64,000 nt of DNA from positions 1 through 64,000 of the forward strand of contig NZ_ATDL01000021.1 of assembly GCF_000416985.1 (NCBI RefSeq), written 5' to 3'. Below are positions 40,576 through 50,168 of the stretch, piece after piece; position 1 is the first letter of the stretch, and every line of letters starts with the position of its first letter. Below the pieces are notes generated by a model that was given only the letters and a program-made list of their open reading frames with translations, was not told the origin of the DNA and did not search any database. The translations under genes were made by a program, and so were the position numbers. Origin of the DNA: Sphingobacterium paucimobilis HER1398 (GTDB taxonomy: Bacteria; Bacteroidota; Bacteroidia; Sphingobacteriales; Sphingobacteriaceae).

Positions 40576-41709
40576 ATGAAAAAAAAAGTTGTTTTTATAC
40601 TAGGGACTAGGCCCGAGGCAATTAAGCTAGCTCCAGTTATTGAATTTTTCCTTAAAAAGGGAGAGTTTTTGGTGGAAGTTTGTTCAACAGGGCAACATAA
40701 AGAAATGTTGTATCAAATATTAGATTATTATAATATAGTGCCAACTATTGATTTGAAGTTAATGGTTGATAATCAGAGTTTAGTAGGTCTAAATTCTTTG
40801 GCGCTAGTTAAAATATCCGAGTATCTAAGTACCTCTCGTCCCGATTTAATAGTTGTTCAGGGAGACACAACTACAGTTCAGGCAGCGGCAATGGCTGCCT
40901 TCTATAATAGAATACCTATTGCTCATGTTGAAGCTGGTTTAAGAACTAATGATTTGTATTCTCCTTTTCCAGAAGAAATGAATAGACTTGTAACATCTGT
41001 TTTGAGTAGTATTCATTTTGCCCCAACAACTTTATCTCGAGACAATTTATTGAGAGAGGGACACTTAGATTCTAATATTCATGTAACAGGAAATACAGTT
41101 ATAGATGCTTTATTGAATATTAAAAAGAAGATGTCGAATGGAGAGTTGGATTTGGTTAAGTTTGATTTTCTTGATCCGTCAAGAAAAATGATACTGATTA
41201 CGGGACATCGTAGAGAGAGTTTTGGCGATGGAATTAGAGAAATTTGCCAAGCAATTAAAAGATTGTCTAATGAATATCCTAATGTAGATTTCGTCTATCC
41301 TGTACATTTAAACCCTAATATTAAGCAACCAGTACTTAGTATTTTAGATAATCTTAAAAACGTTTTTCTTTTGGAGCCACAAAGTTATTTGTCTTTTATA
41401 ACCTTGTTAGATAGGTCTTATTTAGTCCTTACAGATTCAGGTGGGGTACAGGAAGAAGCGCCCACATTAGGAAAACCTGTTTTAGTTATGAGGGACAAGT
41501 CCGAAAGACCAGAGGCTCTAATGAGTGGAACTTCTATTTTAGTTGGCAATACAGAAAAGTCTATTTATGAAAATACTGTTCGTTTATTAGAAGATCATCT
41601 TCAATATGAGAAAATGTCCAAAGCAATAAATCCTTATGGAGATGGCAAAGCCTGTGAAAAAATATATCAAATTATTTTAAATTATTTTAATGAGAATCTT
41701 AATAATTGA
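40576..41709 (+). CDS. wbpI: Non-hydrolysing UDP-N-acetylglucosamine 2-epimerase (WbpI/WecB-like)
   Basis: 377 residues; ATG at 40576 chosen over TTG/GTG a few codons earlier. KVVFILGTRPEAIKLAPVI, VQGDTTTVQAAAMAAFYNRI, HVEAGLRTNDLYSPFPEEMNR, TGHRRESFGDG and DSGGVQEEAPTLGKPVLVMR are all family hallmarks. In this context it should act on UDP-GlcNAc3NAcA, giving UDP-ManNAc3NAcA. WecB on UDP-GlcNAc is the alternative. Its end overlaps the next gene by 20 bases. Confidence 0.93.
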   Translation: MKKKVVFILGTRPEAIKLAPVIEFFLKKGEFLVEVCSTGQHKEMLYQILDYYNIVPTIDLKLMVDNQSLVGLNSLALVKISEYLSTSRPDLIVVQGDTTTVQAAAMAAFYNRIPIAHVEAGLRTNDLYSPFPEEMNRLVTSVLSSIHFAPTTLSRDNLLREGHLDSNIHVTGNTVIDALLNIKKKMSNGELDLVKFDFLDPSRKMILITGHRRESFGDGIREICQAIKRLSNEYPNVDFVYPVHLNPNIKQPVLSILDNLKNVFLLEPQSYLSFITLLDRSYLVLTDSGGVQEEAPTLGKPVLVMRDKSERPEALMSGTSILVGNTEKSIYENTVRLLEDHLQYEKMSKAINPYGDGKACEKIYQIILNYFNENLNN

Positions 41710-42823
41710 TGACGGCTATCCAAGTGAAGAGAATCTTTATGGTGATGTCTTTGCACATGTAAGAGTTAAAGAGTATTTAAAATATTTTGATGAGGTATTG
41801 GTAGCAGCAAATATAACAAGTCCTAGAGAGGATTATACTTATGAGGGAGTAGAAGTGAAAGCTGTTAATTCTATTGACGGTTTGAAAAAATTGATAAATG
41901 AGTATAATCCTGATAAGATTCTGATTCATTTTGCTACTTATCCAATTATAAGAGAAATAATTTTTTGTTTTAATAAGCCTTACATCATTTGGGTACATGG
42001 TTACGAAGCATTATCGTGGCGTAGAAGACTTTTTAATTTTGATAAGAAACTTGCATTTTTAAAGTATATTAAAAACAATGTAATACAACTCTATTTTTTC
42101 AAGAAATTGATTAAGTTTTCTAATAATATAGAAAACAACGTTCGATTTGTATTTGTTTCTAATTGGATGAAAGAAATTGCTGAAAAGGATTGTGGTATAA
42201 AAGTTGTGAATTATAACATAATCCCGAATCCGATTAATGACATACTTTTTTATCCTGTTGAAAAGGCAGCTATAGAAAGGTTTAATTTTTTGATGATTAG
42301 ACCTTTTTATAGTAAAAAATATGCAACTGATTTGGTGTATGAGGCTGTAAAGTTAATTCAGCATAAGCCATATTTTTCAGAACTTAATTTTACTATAGTT
42401 GGTAAAGGGGCTTTAGATAGTGATTTTAATAAAGACTTTGGCCATTTACCCAATGTGTCTATAAGTGAAGGTTTTTTAAGACAAGACTTGATAAAGAGCC
42501 TACACGATAAACACGGTGTTTTTTTATCATTAACTAGACAGGATGCTCAAGGCGTTTCAATGTGTGAAGCTATGTGTAGTGGCTTAGTCACGGTTAGTTC
42601 CAATAATACGGCGATACCCGAATTTATTACACATAATGAATCAGGGCTTTTAACCAATAATTCTCCGGAAGAAATAGCTCAAGTTATAGATTGGATTTAT
42701 GAAAACCCAAAAGATTTTCAAAGATTGTCTAGACAAGGAGCGTTAAAGATTATTGAGATAGCAGGAATAAAGAGCGTGATTGATCGAGAGGTTAAACTGA
42801 TTGAATACAGACAAAATGTTTAA
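41690..42823 (+). CDS. Glycosyltransferase, GT4-like
   Basis: 377 residues, very AT-rich coding. N-terminal RILIIDDGYPSEENLYGDVFAHVR resembles the acceptor-binding half of GT-B enzymes; the C-terminal half has FLMIRPFYSKKYATDLVYEAV, FTIVGKGALDSDF and the donor-binding LSLTRQDAQGVSMCEAMCSGLVTVSSNNTAIPEFI (E-x7-E). Adds one sugar of the repeat unit. Overlaps genes on both sides. Confidence 0.85.
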   Translation: MRILIIDDGYPSEENLYGDVFAHVRVKEYLKYFDEVLVAANITSPREDYTYEGVEVKAVNSIDGLKKLINEYNPDKILIHFATYPIIREIIFCFNKPYIIWVHGYEALSWRRRLFNFDKKLAFLKYIKNNVIQLYFFKKLIKFSNNIENNVRFVFVSNWMKEIAEKDCGIKVVNYNIIPNPINDILFYPVEKAAIERFNFLMIRPFYSKKYATDLVYEAVKLIQHKPYFSELNFTIVGKGALDSDFNKDFGHLPNVSISEGFLRQDLIKSLHDKHGVFLSLTRQDAQGVSMCEAMCSGLVTVSSNNTAIPEFITHNESGLLTNNSPEEIAQVIDWIYENPKDFQRLSRQGALKIIEIAGIKSVIDREVKLIEYRQNV

Positions 42824-44228
42824 GTTATTTGCCAAGTATTCTTTAGGAGGAGTATTATCTGCATTAATCTCATTATTCTCCACTCCTATTATTACAGCAT
42901 TAATTATTCCTGTTGAAATGGGAAAAGCCTCGATGTATACCTTGGCTTTTAACTTCGTCCTTCAAATTGTACTTTTGGGAACAGATCAGAGTTATGTAAG
43001 AGAGTACTATCGGAAAACTAATAATAGTGAAAGGAAAAAATTGTTTATGAACTGTATGACACCTGGTTTAATTTGCACCTTTTTCTTTTTAATTCTGTTT
43101 TATCAGTTTCGAGAGTTTATTTCTAAAATGATTTTGAATGAACATTCTGATTTAATTGTTGTTTTACTTGGAATTAGTGTTTTTTTAGGTGTTTTGGAAC
43201 GTTTTGTTATGTTGACGCTGCGATTAGAAAAAAAGGCGATTTCTTTTTCTTTTTTTCGATTCCTTGCAGCGGTAGTTAGTTTTTTTGTTACTTACTTGTA
43301 TGCTATTTATATTGATAAAAACTTTTATGCAATTGTCTACGGTAACATAGCTGGTATATTTTTTACAGTAATTCTAGCAATAATAGTTACATCCGCTAAT
43401 TGGAAATTTGGTTTGATTTCATGGAAAAAAATTAAACCACTACTGAGATACGGTATACCTTTTGTTCCTGCGTTTCTAGCTTCATGGATCTTTGAGGGCG
43501 TTGATAAAATTATTCTTAGGAATGTGGCGAGCTTTGAGGAGCTTGGGCTTTTTAGTGCTGCTTTTAAATTTGTCTATATTTTAAATATTTTACAGCTCGC
43601 ATTTACTTCTTTTTGGGCACCAATGGCTATGGAGCTATACGAGTCAAACTCACCTACTACTAGAAATAGATTTAAAGAAGTCTTGTCAATTGGCTCAGCA
43701 TTCTTATTCATAGGGGGATTGATTTTAATATCTTCAACAGACATTATAATGTACCTTTTTGATAAACAGTATGATGATAGTGCGCAAATAATGCCGTTCT
43801 TGTTACTCATACCAATAATGTATACACTATCTGAGATTACGGTGGGGGGGATCAATTTTAAAAATAAAACATATTGGCACTTAGTTATAGCAATATTAAG
43901 TGGGACAATTAATTTTTTGCTTTGCTTTCTTCTAGTCCCTATTTATGGTGCTAAGGGGGCCGCAATGAGTACAGGATTTTCTTACATTTTGTTTTTTATT
44001 CTTCGTACTATAATTTCAATGAATTATTTTTCATTTGAAATAGATATTTTTAGATTATTGAGTGCAGTTGTTTTATTTGTTAGTATTTGTTGGTTAAATA
44101 CTTTTCTGGTTTTTGAAAAAGATGTCTTGTTGTATATTAATTTTTTAGGTGTTCTTTCTGTAGTTGCTTTATATTTTAAAGTAATTAAAAAAGCAGTATT
44201 TAGTAATGAACTGAAAGAACTTATTTGA
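42816..44228 (+). CDS. wzx: Oligosaccharide-unit flippase (Wzx family)
   Basis: 470 residues with about 12-14 hydrophobic segments (YSLGGVLSALISLFSTPIITALI, VLQIVLLGTDQSYVREYYR, FLFIGGLILISSTDIIMYLF, LCFLLVPIYGAKGAAMSTGFSYILFF). The pattern G-A-x-G-A-A near helix 11 and Q-x-Y-V-R-E-Y-Y in the N-terminal part are typical of MOP-superfamily flippases. ATG at 42816 overlaps the preceding stop by 8 bases; a TTG five codons earlier is possible. Moves the undecaprenyl-linked repeat unit across the inner membrane. Confidence 0.9.
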   Translation: MFKLFAKYSLGGVLSALISLFSTPIITALIIPVEMGKASMYTLAFNFVLQIVLLGTDQSYVREYYRKTNNSERKKLFMNCMTPGLICTFFFLILFYQFREFISKMILNEHSDLIVVLLGISVFLGVLERFVMLTLRLEKKAISFSFFRFLAAVVSFFVTYLYAIYIDKNFYAIVYGNIAGIFFTVILAIIVTSANWKFGLISWKKIKPLLRYGIPFVPAFLASWIFEGVDKIILRNVASFEELGLFSAAFKFVYILNILQLAFTSFWAPMAMELYESNSPTTRNRFKEVLSIGSAFLFIGGLILISSTDIIMYLFDKQYDDSAQIMPFLLLIPIMYTLSEITVGGINFKNKTYWHLVIAILSGTINFLLCFLLVPIYGAKGAAMSTGFSYILFFILRTIISMNYFSFEIDIFRLLSAVVLFVSICWLNTFLVFEKDVLLYINFLGVLSVVALYFKVIKKAVFSNELKELI

Positions 44229-44232
44229 TAGT

Positions 44233-44844
44233 ATGATTTCAGTAATAGATTATGGCCTGGGGAATTTAGGTTCCGTATGTAACATGTTTAAGAAGGTGGG
44301 ATATGAAGCGATGATAATAACCAGTCCTGAAGACTTAAATAAAGCCACGAAAATTATCTTGCCGGGTGTGGGCGCATTCGACACAGGAATGAAAAACCTA
44401 AACGAAGGACAGTGGATAAAGGCTTTAAATAAGCGGGTTTTGGAAGATAAGATTCCAACATTAGGAATCTGTTTGGGGATGCAATTAATGTGTAGGAGTA
44501 GTGAAGAAGGTAGCCTGAGTGGGTTGGGCTGGATTAATGGTAGGACTAAAAAATTCCATTTCGAAAATAAGGATTTAAAATCTCCACATATGGGGTGGAA
44601 TAACTGTTTGCCACAAAAGGAATCTAGTCTAATCATCGATGACTTTGAGGTGAGGAGGTATTATTTTGTACATTCTTATTTTGTAGAAATGACGAGTGCT
44701 TCTGATATTTTATTTACGACAGTATATGACAAAGAGTTTACATCTGCTTTTGAGGTTGATAATATTATAGGCGTTCAGTTTCATCCAGAGAAAAGCCATA
44801 AATTTGGCCTGTCACTATTTAAAAACTTTGCAGAGAGGTATTGA
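44233..44844 (+). CDS. hisH: HisH-type glutaminase subunit, amidino-sugar branch
   Basis: 203 residues. Class I glutamine amidotransferase: IDYGLGNLGSVCNMF, ILPGVGAFDTGM, catalytic Cys in LGICLGMQLM, PHMGWNN, YFVHSY and QFHPEKSHKFG (His/Glu of the triad). Makes ammonia from glutamine. No other histidine genes are near; with the HisF-like protein and the WbpG-like amidotransferase next to it, it should feed ammonia to amidination of the 3-acetamido sugar, as proposed for Pseudomonas aeruginosa O5. Overlaps hisF by 4 bases. Confidence 0.9.
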   Translation: MISVIDYGLGNLGSVCNMFKKVGYEAMIITSPEDLNKATKIILPGVGAFDTGMKNLNEGQWIKALNKRVLEDKIPTLGICLGMQLMCRSSEEGSLSGLGWINGRTKKFHFENKDLKSPHMGWNNCLPQKESSLIIDDFEVRRYYFVHSYFVEMTSASDILFTTVYDKEFTSAFEVDNIIGVQFHPEKSHKFGLSLFKNFAERY

Positions 44845-45581
44845 TGATTAGAAATAGATATATACCGTGTCTCTTATTACATGATGACGGATTAGTGAAA
44901 TCTGAGAGATTTAAAAACTACAAGTATATTGGTGATCCAATAAATGCTGTTAAAATATTCAACGACAAAGAAGCTGATGAGATCATTTTTTTGGACATAG
45001 ATGCTTCGAAGTATAAGTCCGGTCCAAATTTTACGGTTTTGCAAGACCTGACATCTGAATGTTTTATGCCTCTAGCCTACGGAGGTGGTATAGAGAAACT
45101 TAATCAGATAGAACGTCTTTTAAAACTGGGAATTGAGAAGGTGATAATTAATCATATGGGCTTAGAATCTCAGACTTTTATAAAAGAAGCTGTATCTTAT
45201 TTTGGGAGTTCGACAATAGTAGGAGCAATAGACGTAAAGAGAGATTTTTTTGGTAAAAAATTTGTTTATGACCATGTTAGCTCTAGGGTACTTAAAGTGC
45301 ATCCCATTGATTTAGCTAAAAGATATTGTGAGACAGGTGTTGGCGAGATATTTCTGAATAGTGTAGATTTGGATGGAACTCTTAAGGGGTATGATCTCGA
45401 GCTCATTGCTAATGTTTCAAGAGAAATATCTGTACCCTTGATTGCATCAGGTGGTGCGTCGTCCATAGATAATCTAGAGCAGGGCATACGTGCTGGAGCA
45501 TCTGCATGTGCTGCAGGCTCATTGTTTGTTTATCAAGGTTCTCACAAAGCAGTCTTAATATCGTATCCAAAAAATATTTAA
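44841..45581 (+). CDS. hisF: HisF-type TIM-barrel subunit, amidino-sugar branch
   Basis: 246 residues. RNRYIPCLLLHDDGLVKS at the start, FLDIDASK, PLAYGGGIEKLNQIERLL, GAIDVKRDF and LIASGGASSIDNLEQGI. In histidine-pathway HisF the first strand reads IPCLDVKDG; here the catalytic Asp position is Leu (IPCLLLHDDG), while the Asp of GAIDVKRD remains. That loss fits a paralogue that only conducts ammonia from HisH to WbpG and no longer cyclises the histidine precursor. Confidence 0.9.
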   Translation: MMIRNRYIPCLLLHDDGLVKSERFKNYKYIGDPINAVKIFNDKEADEIIFLDIDASKYKSGPNFTVLQDLTSECFMPLAYGGGIEKLNQIERLLKLGIEKVIINHMGLESQTFIKEAVSYFGSSTIVGAIDVKRDFFGKKFVYDHVSSRVLKVHPIDLAKRYCETGVGEIFLNSVDLDGTLKGYDLELIANVSREISVPLIASGGASSIDNLEQGIRAGASACAAGSLFVYQGSHKAVLISYPKNI

Positions 45582-45586
45582 AATTT

Positions 45587-46699
45587 ATGAATCAGAATAA
45601 GTTATATCAGCAATGTACAAAATGTGTCATGGATACTCAGGATCCCGATATTTTTTTTGATAAAAAGGGAGTGTGCAATCATTGTTTGGATGCAGAATTG
45701 AAGCTTCCAATGTACAAGTATACAGCTAACCAGGAAGAAGAAAATATTTTACAAATTAAAAAGACTTTGTTGCGAGATAAGAAAGGGAAGTATGACAGCG
45801 TTATTGGACTTAGTGGAGGAGTTGATAGTTCATATGTTGCTTATCTAGCTAAGAAAATGGAGCTTAATCCTCTTTGTGTACATTTTGATAATGGGTGGAA
45901 CTCGGAAGTTGCTGTTTCAAATATTAAAAAGATTGTTGATAAATGTGGATTTGATTTAGAAACATATGTTATAAACTGGCCTGAATTTAAGGATCTCCAG
46001 CGTTCTTTTTTTAAAGCTGGGGTTATTGATGTTGAAATGTTGTCGGATCATGCAATCATGGCTACGATGTATAAGCTTCGAAAAAAACATAACATTAAGT
46101 ATATACTATCGGGTGCGAATTATGTTACAGAACATGGAATGCCCAATTCATGGGTTTGGAGAAAACAAGATTTAACTCAAATAGAAGCAATTCAAAAGCA
46201 GTTTGGTCAAAAAAGAATCAAGAATTTTCCAACTATGAGTTCTATAAGATATCAAATTAGTAGGAAATTAGGACTTGGAGGTAGTTATATAGAGCTTCTT
46301 AATAGTATTAATTATGAAAAGGAGACCGCTATGAAATTGTTAGAAACCGAGTTTGATTGGGAGTACTATGGAGGAAAACACTATGAGTCTGTCTTTACCA
46401 AGTTTTACCAGGCATATTATTTGCCTGAGAAGTTTGGCGTAGATAAACGAACAGTGCATTTATCTGCCCAAATCAGAAATGAAGAAATTAGTAGAGAGAA
46501 GGCTTTAAATGAACTTAAAAAGCCTTTATACTCTTCCTCTGACTTAAGCTCTGACTTAGACTATGTTTTGAAGAAGTTGTCTTTTACACAGGAGGAATTT
46601 GATCAGATTATGAAGCAAGAAGCCAAGTCACATTTGGATTATCCGAGTGATCAGTGGATATTTGATTTTTATATGAAAATTAAAGGATTGCTAAGATAA
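45587..46699 (+). CDS. wbpG: N-acetyl sugar amidotransferase (WbpG-like)
   Basis: 370 residues; ATG at 45587 chosen (MNQNKLYQQCTKCVMDTQDP), five bases after the hisF stop. CTKCVM and CNHC look like a zinc site; VIGLSGGVDSSYVAYLA is the ATP-pyrophosphatase P-loop. ANYVTEHGMP and LGLGGSYIELLNSINYEKETA are typical of the WbpG/PseA-like amidotransferases. Activates the acetamido carbonyl with ATP and replaces oxygen by ammonia from HisH/HisF, giving an acetamidino group (UDP-ManNAc3NAmA). Confidence 0.93.
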   Translation: MNQNKLYQQCTKCVMDTQDPDIFFDKKGVCNHCLDAELKLPMYKYTANQEEENILQIKKTLLRDKKGKYDSVIGLSGGVDSSYVAYLAKKMELNPLCVHFDNGWNSEVAVSNIKKIVDKCGFDLETYVINWPEFKDLQRSFFKAGVIDVEMLSDHAIMATMYKLRKKHNIKYILSGANYVTEHGMPNSWVWRKQDLTQIEAIQKQFGQKRIKNFPTMSSIRYQISRKLGLGGSYIELLNSINYEKETAMKLLETEFDWEYYGGKHYESVFTKFYQAYYLPEKFGVDKRTVHLSAQIRNEEISREKALNELKKPLYSSSDLSSDLDYVLKKLSFTQEEFDQIMKQEAKSHLDYPSDQWIFDFYMKIKGLLR

Positions 46700-46757
46700 T
46701 AGCTGTTGCTTGCGTAATAGCGATTGATTGTATACTAGATTATTGTTAGAGTGGAGT

Positions 46758-47846
46758 ATGAAAATAGTTTATGTTTTGGATTGGGATATTATAGCTCAAA
46801 GCAGTGTTTTAAATAAAATTTGTGCTAAGATTTCTTATTGGGAAATGCAGGGGAACGAGGTTCATCTCATGATAGTTTCTTCTGGTACTGTGAACGACCA
46901 TGTACCAAGAGTGAAAAATGTTCATGTTTTTGAAAGGCCAGGTTTATCCTTTCTGATACATTCTTCAATTCGAACTTTTATAGGAAGGAATATGGCATTT
47001 GGAAATTTATATGATAAAATTAAAGATATTGGACCAGATGTGGTTTATTTGAGGCCTGGGAGTATGTGGTATCCGAATGTTAGTAAAGTTGTTTCCAGAT
47101 TTCCGTCAGTGTTAGAGCTCAATTCTATTGATGAGGAAGAGGTCCGGCTCTATTATCCTAAAGGTGATATTAGATATAGTATATTTAGTTTTGGGAGAGA
47201 TAGGTTATTGAAGAAGTGTGTGGGCATAGTGGGATTGACTGATGAAATAGTCAACTACTATAGTAATTACAAGAAAAAGACTATAATGATATCGAATGGG
47301 GTTAACTTTAAAGCACCATTCGATAAAAAAAAATCGCAGAATGAGACTAATATAATCTTTGTTGGAACACCAGGGCAATTATGGCAAGGATTTGATCAGT
47401 TTGTCGAAATGGCTAGACTGCTTCCTGAGTTTAAGTTTCATTTGGTGGGACCCCAAAAAGATTTTGATTTGTTTCCTGATAATCTTATTTGTCATGGTTT
47501 TTTACAGGCGAATGAGTTGTCTGCTTTATATGAACAATGTCAAGTAGGAGTAGGTACTTTAGCTTTATTTAGAAAAAATATGAAAGAGGCTTGCCCGTTG
47601 AAAGTGAGAGAGTATGTTGCCAATAAATTATTTTTAATTCTAGGTTATATTGATAGTGATTTTCATGAGACACCATTTACATTATATATAGGGAACAATA
47701 AAGACAATGTAAGTAATAATATAGAAAGAATAAGATCTTTCGTTTTGAACACGGTTTCTTCAGGTGAAATAGACATTAATAGAGACAGGTACTCTATCGA
47801 AGCAAAAGAAAATATGCGATTGAGTTTTTTAAAAGATGTTATATAA
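46758..47846 (+). CDS. Glycosyltransferase, GT-B fold
   Basis: 362 residues; ATG at 46758 preceded by GTGGAG is preferred over an upstream in-frame start. KIVYVLDWDIIAQSSVLNKICAKI, VVYLRPGSMWYPNVSKVV, IIFVGTPGQLWQGFDQFVEMARLL and the donor site VGVGTLALFRKNMKEACPLKVREYVAN. The EX7E-like part (EACPLKVREY) is divergent. It overlaps the polymerase gene by 11 bases. Confidence 0.8.
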   Translation: MKIVYVLDWDIIAQSSVLNKICAKISYWEMQGNEVHLMIVSSGTVNDHVPRVKNVHVFERPGLSFLIHSSIRTFIGRNMAFGNLYDKIKDIGPDVVYLRPGSMWYPNVSKVVSRFPSVLELNSIDEEEVRLYYPKGDIRYSIFSFGRDRLLKKCVGIVGLTDEIVNYYSNYKKKTIMISNGVNFKAPFDKKKSQNETNIIFVGTPGQLWQGFDQFVEMARLLPEFKFHLVGPQKDFDLFPDNLICHGFLQANELSALYEQCQVGVGTLALFRKNMKEACPLKVREYVANKLFLILGYIDSDFHETPFTLYIGNNKDNVSNNIERIRSFVLNTVSSGEIDINRDRYSIEAKENMRLSFLKDVI

Positions 47847-49083
47847 ACTTTCTGAGAATAATGTGACTAAGGACTGGCGAAACCCTTTTCTATTGATAAG
47901 TGTTGTATTGGTTATCATTGCATTACTAGATTCTATGATCATGTGGGGGGTTCCGACGACAGGTAAAATAGTAACCTATGTATTGAAGTTTCTTATTTTA
48001 CTTTCATTGCCCTTCTTGATACATAGTAACAAGCAAGGTAATTTCGCTTGGGCATTAGCCGTATTGCCCTTTACTTGGATTTTATTTGATGAAAAATCCA
48101 TTTTGTCTTTTTTTCAATATTTCTACTCTGGGGTTTTACCTATTCTTGCTTTTTTCTTGTTACCACCCTCGTTTCGTAAATGGTGTGTGTTGACATTTAT
48201 GGATGTTGTTTGTAGACTTTTTGTTATTGGTTTTTTATTCTACTTAGTTCTCAACTTCTTTGGCGTACCTCCACATTTGACATATATAAGAGATTCAGAT
48301 GGTAGAACATATTATAATTTTTTCTTTTTATACTATACCCAAGGTTTGGATCCTCTAACATTAATCAGATTTACATCTGCTTGGGACGAACCTGGAGTTG
48401 TAGGAACAATGTGTGGGATGATTCTGTTCTATTTTAGAAGTGAACTTTCAAAAAGACAGTTTTGGATTTATTTAATCGCAGGGACATTGTCACTATCCAT
48501 GTTCTTTCTGTTGTTAATAATACCCGTATTATATTTTTCGAAATTTAGAGAACTGACAAGATATAAACAAGTTATTAAAGGTTCTCTTTTTTTATTGCTT
48601 ATTATAATTGGGTATTTTTCTTTTTCTTTTTTAGCTAGTAAAACGGTTGATCACCCTGTATTGAAGTTTTCTATCCATAGCCGTTTCAAATGGGACGGAC
48701 CATTTATTGTTGGAGTACATTCAAATCGAGATGTTATGGATGGATTTGAAGAAGCTTATCAGAAGTTTGTAAGGAAAGGAGGATTTGAGTATTGGTTAAC
48801 GGGGAAAGGGAAAAATAGTACCGTAGAAGAATTTGGATCTACTGGTTTGTCACACAGAATTCTTATCTACGAAAAAGGGGTCGTTATTCTAATATATATA
48901 GCTGTTTTTTATATATTATTACACAATAATTGGCGTAAAGACTTTGTTTTTAACCTAGTATCTCTCGTGTTTCTTTTGCTTTTGTTTACGCAAAGGCCTT
49001 TACTTTATGGCCTTTACTTTGTTATGGTAATTTATTCGGGATTAAGGCTACATAATTATAGAAATATAGAATGGCTAAAATAA
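47836..49083 (+). CDS. wzy: O-antigen polymerase (Wzy-like)
   Basis: 415 residues with about ten hydrophobic helices (LISVVLVIIALLDSMIMWG, VLPFTWILFDEKSILSFF, FYLVLNFFGVPPHL, LSLSMFFLLLIIPVLYF, VILIYIAVFYILLH, LVFLLLLFTQRPLLYGLYF) and a large periplasmic loop between about 210 and 320. The FTSAWDEPGVVGTMCGM and GKGKNSTVEEFGSTGLSHRILIYEKG motifs are seen in polymerases that join Wzx-flipped units. Little conservation is usual for Wzy. Overlaps the next gene by 13 bases. Confidence 0.85.
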   Translation: MLYKLSENNVTKDWRNPFLLISVVLVIIALLDSMIMWGVPTTGKIVTYVLKFLILLSLPFLIHSNKQGNFAWALAVLPFTWILFDEKSILSFFQYFYSGVLPILAFFLLPPSFRKWCVLTFMDVVCRLFVIGFLFYLVLNFFGVPPHLTYIRDSDGRTYYNFFFLYYTQGLDPLTLIRFTSAWDEPGVVGTMCGMILFYFRSELSKRQFWIYLIAGTLSLSMFFLLLIIPVLYFSKFRELTRYKQVIKGSLFLLLIIIGYFSFSFLASKTVDHPVLKFSIHSRFKWDGPFIVGVHSNRDVMDGFEEAYQKFVRKGGFEYWLTGKGKNSTVEEFGSTGLSHRILIYEKGVVILIYIAVFYILLHNNWRKDFVFNLVSLVFLLLLFTQRPLLYGLYFVMVIYSGLRLHNYRNIEWLK

Positions 49084-50168
49084 TGCATGTTATTCCTTCA
49101 TTAAGTAGAGGAGGGGCCGAGCGGTTTGTTGTTGATCTTTGTAATGAGCTCGCAAAGACTAATGAAGTTTATTTAGTGTCATTGTTTGACAATAATAAGG
49201 ACTCCTTTAAAGATGAAGTTTCAGAAAATGTTCAAGTTATTTCAATCGGGAAGAAATCTGGTTTTGATATGAAGACTTTGTTGAGAACATTAAGACTGAT
49301 TAACAATGTCAAACCAGATATTGTTAATTCTCATATAAATGCTTTGGAGTACATATTATTTTATCGGTTGTTTAAAGTGAAAAGCAAAACGATAAAGTTT
49401 TTTCATACTATTCATAACGAGGCTAATAAAGATGTGGCTAATTTCTTAGCTTTTTTTTTAAGAAAAAAGCTGTTCAGTTCAAAATTGGTGATACCCATAA
49501 CTATATCTAAAACCATGAGTAAATCCTTTGAAGAGTTTTATGACTTGTTTGGATATGATATTCAAATTGACAATGGAAGACCATATAGGCAGTTTGATAA
49601 AACTAAGCGGGATGCGATTAAAGCCAAGTATAAAGGAAATGGTCAGCAATTGTTTGTCAACGTAGCTAGAATAGACGCGCAAAAAAATCAACTTAATTTA
49701 GTCAAAGCATTTAAATCTAAATGCTTAAGGATGAAAGGGGCAGTATTATTGGTGTTGGGAGACGTTAGGGATAAAGACCTTTATAACGAAATACTTACTG
49801 AGACGCAAGGCGAATGTAATATTCATTTAGTAGGGGGAGTATCAAATGTTGAAGATTATTTGGCTGCATGTGATGCTTTTATTTTACCAAGTATTTTTGA
49901 AGGGATGCCAATTTCTTTGATTGAGGCTTTATCTCACGGATGCGTGCCAATTTGTACTCCAGTTGGCGGTGTCGCTGATATGATCGAGGATAAAATAAAC
50001 GGGTTCTTGATTTCAGGAACTTCAGCTGAGGATATTTCTAATGCTATATTAAGCTATATAGATTCAGAGAATATAAATTTAATTAGATATAATGCTAGGG
50101 AGAGTTTTCATAGTCGATATGATATAGAAACTACAAGTTTGAATTATTTAGATGCTTATGCAACATGA
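49071..50168 (+). CDS. Glycosyltransferase family 4
   Basis: 365 residues. MHVIPSLSRGGAERFVVDLCNELA (acceptor loop GGAER), FVNVARIDAQKNQLNLVKAF, and donor site FILPSIFEGMPISLIEALSHGCVPICTPVGGVADMIE (E-x7-E). Retaining GT-B enzyme. It is followed by a 535-base stretch without a gene. Confidence 0.9.
   Translation: MAKIMHVIPSLSRGGAERFVVDLCNELAKTNEVYLVSLFDNNKDSFKDEVSENVQVISIGKKSGFDMKTLLRTLRLINNVKPDIVNSHINALEYILFYRLFKVKSKTIKFFHTIHNEANKDVANFLAFFLRKKLFSSKLVIPITISKTMSKSFEEFYDLFGYDIQIDNGRPYRQFDKTKRDAIKAKYKGNGQQLFVNVARIDAQKNQLNLVKAFKSKCLRMKGAVLLVLGDVRDKDLYNEILTETQGECNIHLVGGVSNVEDYLAACDAFILPSIFEGMPISLIEALSHGCVPICTPVGGVADMIEDKINGFLISGTSAEDISNAILSYIDSENINLIRYNARESFHSRYDIETTSLNYLDAYAT

Noticed and set aside
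44233..45581. hisH and hisF as histidine biosynthesis genes
   Set aside because: No other his genes are present, a WbpG-like amidotransferase follows, and the HisF copy lacks the first catalytic Asp.
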